This document shows, piece after piece, positions 62,417 to 64,000 of a stretch of 64,000 nucleotides of DNA. The notes beneath the pieces are model-generated. The model did not search any database. It saw only the letters and a program-made list of their open reading frames with translations, and was not told the origin of the DNA. Source of the DNA: Diaminobutyricimonas aerilata (GTDB lineage Bacteria; Actinomycetota; Actinomycetes; Actinomycetales; Microbacteriaceae); assembly GCF_002797715.1 (NCBI RefSeq), contig NZ_PGFF01000001.1, positions 981,304 through 1,045,303 on the forward strand, given 5' to 3'. Position 1 is the stretch's first letter. Each line of letters starts with the position of its first letter. Made by a program: the position numbers and the translations under genes.

Positions 62417-63102
62417 CCGCGACCCTCGGGATCCTCGGCGCCGGCAAGGTCGGCACGGCCATGGCGCGACTGGCGCTGTCCGCAGGCTATCGAGTGCTCA
62501 TCGCCGGCTCGGGTGAACCGTCGAAGATCTCCCTGTCGACCGAGGTGCTCACCCCCGGTGCCACCGCCGTGCACGCGACGGAAGCCGCTGCAGGTGCCGA
62601 CATCGTGATCCTCGCCCTCCCGCTCAGCAAGTACTGGTCCCTGCCGGTGAGCCAGCTCGTCGGAAAGCTCGTCATCGATGCGATGAACCACTGGTGGGAG
62701 GTCGACGGCGCCCGTGACACGGTGCTGGCCCCGGGCGTCACCTCGAGCGAGGCGGTGCAGCAGTTCCTGCTGGGTGCGCGCGTGGTGAAGGCGTTCAATC
62801 ACATGGGCTATCACGACCTGGAGGCCGAGTCGCGCGAGCGGGGGAGCGTCGGCCGCAAAGCGATCGCGATCGCGGGCGACGCACGTGAGGACGTCGCGGC
62901 AGCGTCCTGCCTCGTCGACGAGCTCGGATTCGACCCGCTGATCATCGGATCGCTCGCCGCCGGGGCGCGTCTGGAACCTGGCAGCCCCGCGTTCGGCGCG
63001 AACGTCGGCGTCCACGCGCTGAGGCGACTGACCGGGGGCGCCGAAGAACAGGTGCCCGTCCCGGCCCGGGCCGGTGCCCGTGTCGACGCGGTCGTCGGCT
63101 GA
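62413..63102 (+). CDS. NADPH-dependent F420 reductase-like / NAD(P)-binding protein
   Basis: A 229-residue Rossmann protein. [25 protein letters not shown] is the dinucleotide loop, and [38 protein letters not shown] and the late [21 protein letters not shown] match the NADP_oxidoreductase F420-dependent (NpdG-like/Fno) family and its uncharacterised relatives. It may transfer hydride between NADPH and F420 or a flavin. Coupled to the LLM gene and probably in the same MarR regulon. A true F420 role is not proven. Confidence 0.8.
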   Translation: MTATLGILGAGKVGTAMARLALSAGYRVLIAGSGEPSKISLSTEVLTPGATAVHATEAAAGADIVILALPLSKYWSLPVSQLVGKLVIDAMNHWWEVDGARDTVLAPGVTSSEAVQQFLLGARVVKAFNHMGYHDLEAESRERGSVGRKAIAIAGDAREDVAAASCLVDELGFDPLIIGSLAAGARLEPGSPAFGANVGVHALRRLTGGAEEQVPVPARAGARVDAVVG

Positions 63103-63128
63103 ATCCACTCGGACGACCGGAAGACGAA

Positions 63129-64000
63129 ATGACCGCCCCGCCACACCTCGCCTCCCGCTTCGGCCTCGTGCGGATGCGCCCGCGTGACCCGGACGAACCG
63201 CATCGCAGTGCGAGCCCCCTCGAACTGTTCTTCGACCTCGTATTCGTGGTTTCCGTAGCGATCGCGTCTCGGAACCTCCACCACTTCGAGAGCGAGGGTC
63301 ACGTCGTCGAGGGGGTCGGGCCCTACCTCGCCATCTTCTTCGCCATCTGGTGGGCGTGGATGAACTTCACGTGGTTCGCGACCTCATTCGATACGGACGA
63401 CTGGCTCTACCGGCTGACCACCATCGTCCAGATGGGCGGAGCGCTCCTAGTCGCCGCTGGCGCCGAAGCCGCGATGACGCAGGGCGATTTCGGCCTCACG
63501 ATCCTGGGGTACATCGTGATGCGCCTCGTCACGGTGGGACAGTGGCTGAGGGCCGCTGCCGGATCGGTCGAGCATCGAGCCACGGCGCTCCGCTTCGCCG
63601 TGGGCATCCCGGCCGTGCAGCTGCTCTGGGTCGGGTGGTGGCTCGGCGTACCGGACGAGTTCAAGGCGCTCGGCTTCGTCCTCCTCGCGATGGCGGAGCT
63701 CGCGATCCCCGTCTGGGCGGAGCGCGCGAGCAAGACGCCGTGGCACCCGCACCACATCACCGAGCGTTACGGGCTCTTCACGCTCATCCTCCTCGGCGAA
63801 TCGATCCTCGCCTCCGCGAACGCGATCATCGACGCGATCCACCACACTGCGGAGATCGGTCCGCTGCTCACCATCGCCGTCACGGCGCTCGTGCTCGCGG
63901 CGGGGATGTGGTGGGTGTACTTCGCTCGTCCGCAGCACGACAGGCTCGAGACCCTGCGAGGGTCGGTGCTCTTCGGCTATGTGCACTACGTGATCTTCGC
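63129..64000 (+). CDS. Low temperature requirement protein A (LtrA) family, 3' end outside window
   Basis: The frame is open from ATG 63129 to the window end (290 codons), so the C-terminus is missing. SPLELFFDLVFVVSVAIA near residue 30 and HPHHITERYGLFTLILLGESIL near residue 210 are the two LtrA signatures; the rest is a series of hydrophobic helices. The family is linked to growth at low temperature in Listeria but its function is not established. It follows the F420-reductase-like gene after 26 nt, possibly in the same operon. Confidence 0.85.
   Translation, partial: MTAPPHLASRFGLVRMRPRDPDEPHRSASPLELFFDLVFVVSVAIASRNLHHFESEGHVVEGVGPYLAIFFAIWWAWMNFTWFATSFDTDDWLYRLTTIVQMGGALLVAAGAEAAMTQGDFGLTILGYIVMRLVTVGQWLRAAAGSVEHRATALRFAVGIPAVQLLWVGWWLGVPDEFKALGFVLLAMAELAIPVWAERASKTPWHPHHITERYGLFTLILLGESILASANAIIDAIHHTAEIGPLLTIAVTALVLAAGMWWVYFARPQHDRLETLRGSVLFGYVHYVIF

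Overview
This window is 64 kb of high-GC DNA, dense with genes on both strands and with almost no T-rich terminators. The gene content and order point to an actinobacterium. The order pmt, rsmI, metG, tatD, rsmA, ispE and, further on, glmU, prs, rplY, pth, mfd is the order known around the Mycobacterium tuberculosis metG-ispE and glmU-mfd loci. The family-level guess is Microbacteriaceae, inferred from protein style, the heavy use of GGATGC/GCATCC in coding DNA and the intergenic palindromes. Many genes carry a TANNNT-type -10 hexamer ending 6-7 nt before the start codon, so leaderless transcription looks common, and this was used to choose several starts.

Layout. 1-6.7 kb: a membrane family 2 glycosyltransferase coupled to a secreted chitinase-like GH18 protein, an acyltransferase, and a metY-CoA-binding-protein pair. 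6.7-16.4 kb: YeiH-type exporter, protein mannosyltransferase, then the core run rsmI, metG, tatD, rsmA, ispE with an aldo/keto reductase and an FMN reductase between them. 16.5-20.8 kb: a methionine/organosulfur-type ABC importer (metQ, metN, metI) divergent from a DszC/SfnB-like flavin monooxygenase. 20.8-22.0 kb: a PD-(D/E)XK-like protein gene bracketed by two copies of a long palindrome, the most unusual piece of the window. 22-26 kb: ABC-F ATPase, epimerase, small membrane protein, MarR regulator, inverted 36-nt repeats. 26-30.4 kb: tRNA-Gln, sufS-sufU, glmU-prs. 30.4-37 kb: a permease, gnd, gluconokinase, a D-2-hydroxyacid dehydrogenase, rplY, pth. 37-45 kb: mfd, three small genes, a two-component system and a CPBP protease. 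45-51.7 kb: a complete LacI-controlled ABC importer plus GH42 beta-galactosidase operon with two clear operators. 51.7-64 kb: accessory genes, including an MFS exporter, a RecQ helicase with a phosphoribosyltransferase-like tail, two paralogous LLM flavin oxidoreductases in different operons, a second two-component system, a MarR regulon with shared boxes, an F420-reductase-like protein and a truncated LtrA protein.

How genes work together. Sulfur functions recur: metY, the metQNI-type importer, the DszC/SfnB-like monooxygenase and an FMN reductase that could supply FMNH2. Three of these promoters share a CGTAAC/GTTACG-like element. The galactoside operon is a self-contained uptake and hydrolysis unit. 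The region after 56 kb looks like redox or xenobiotic metabolism under local regulators. No CRISPR array, transposase or rRNA was seen.
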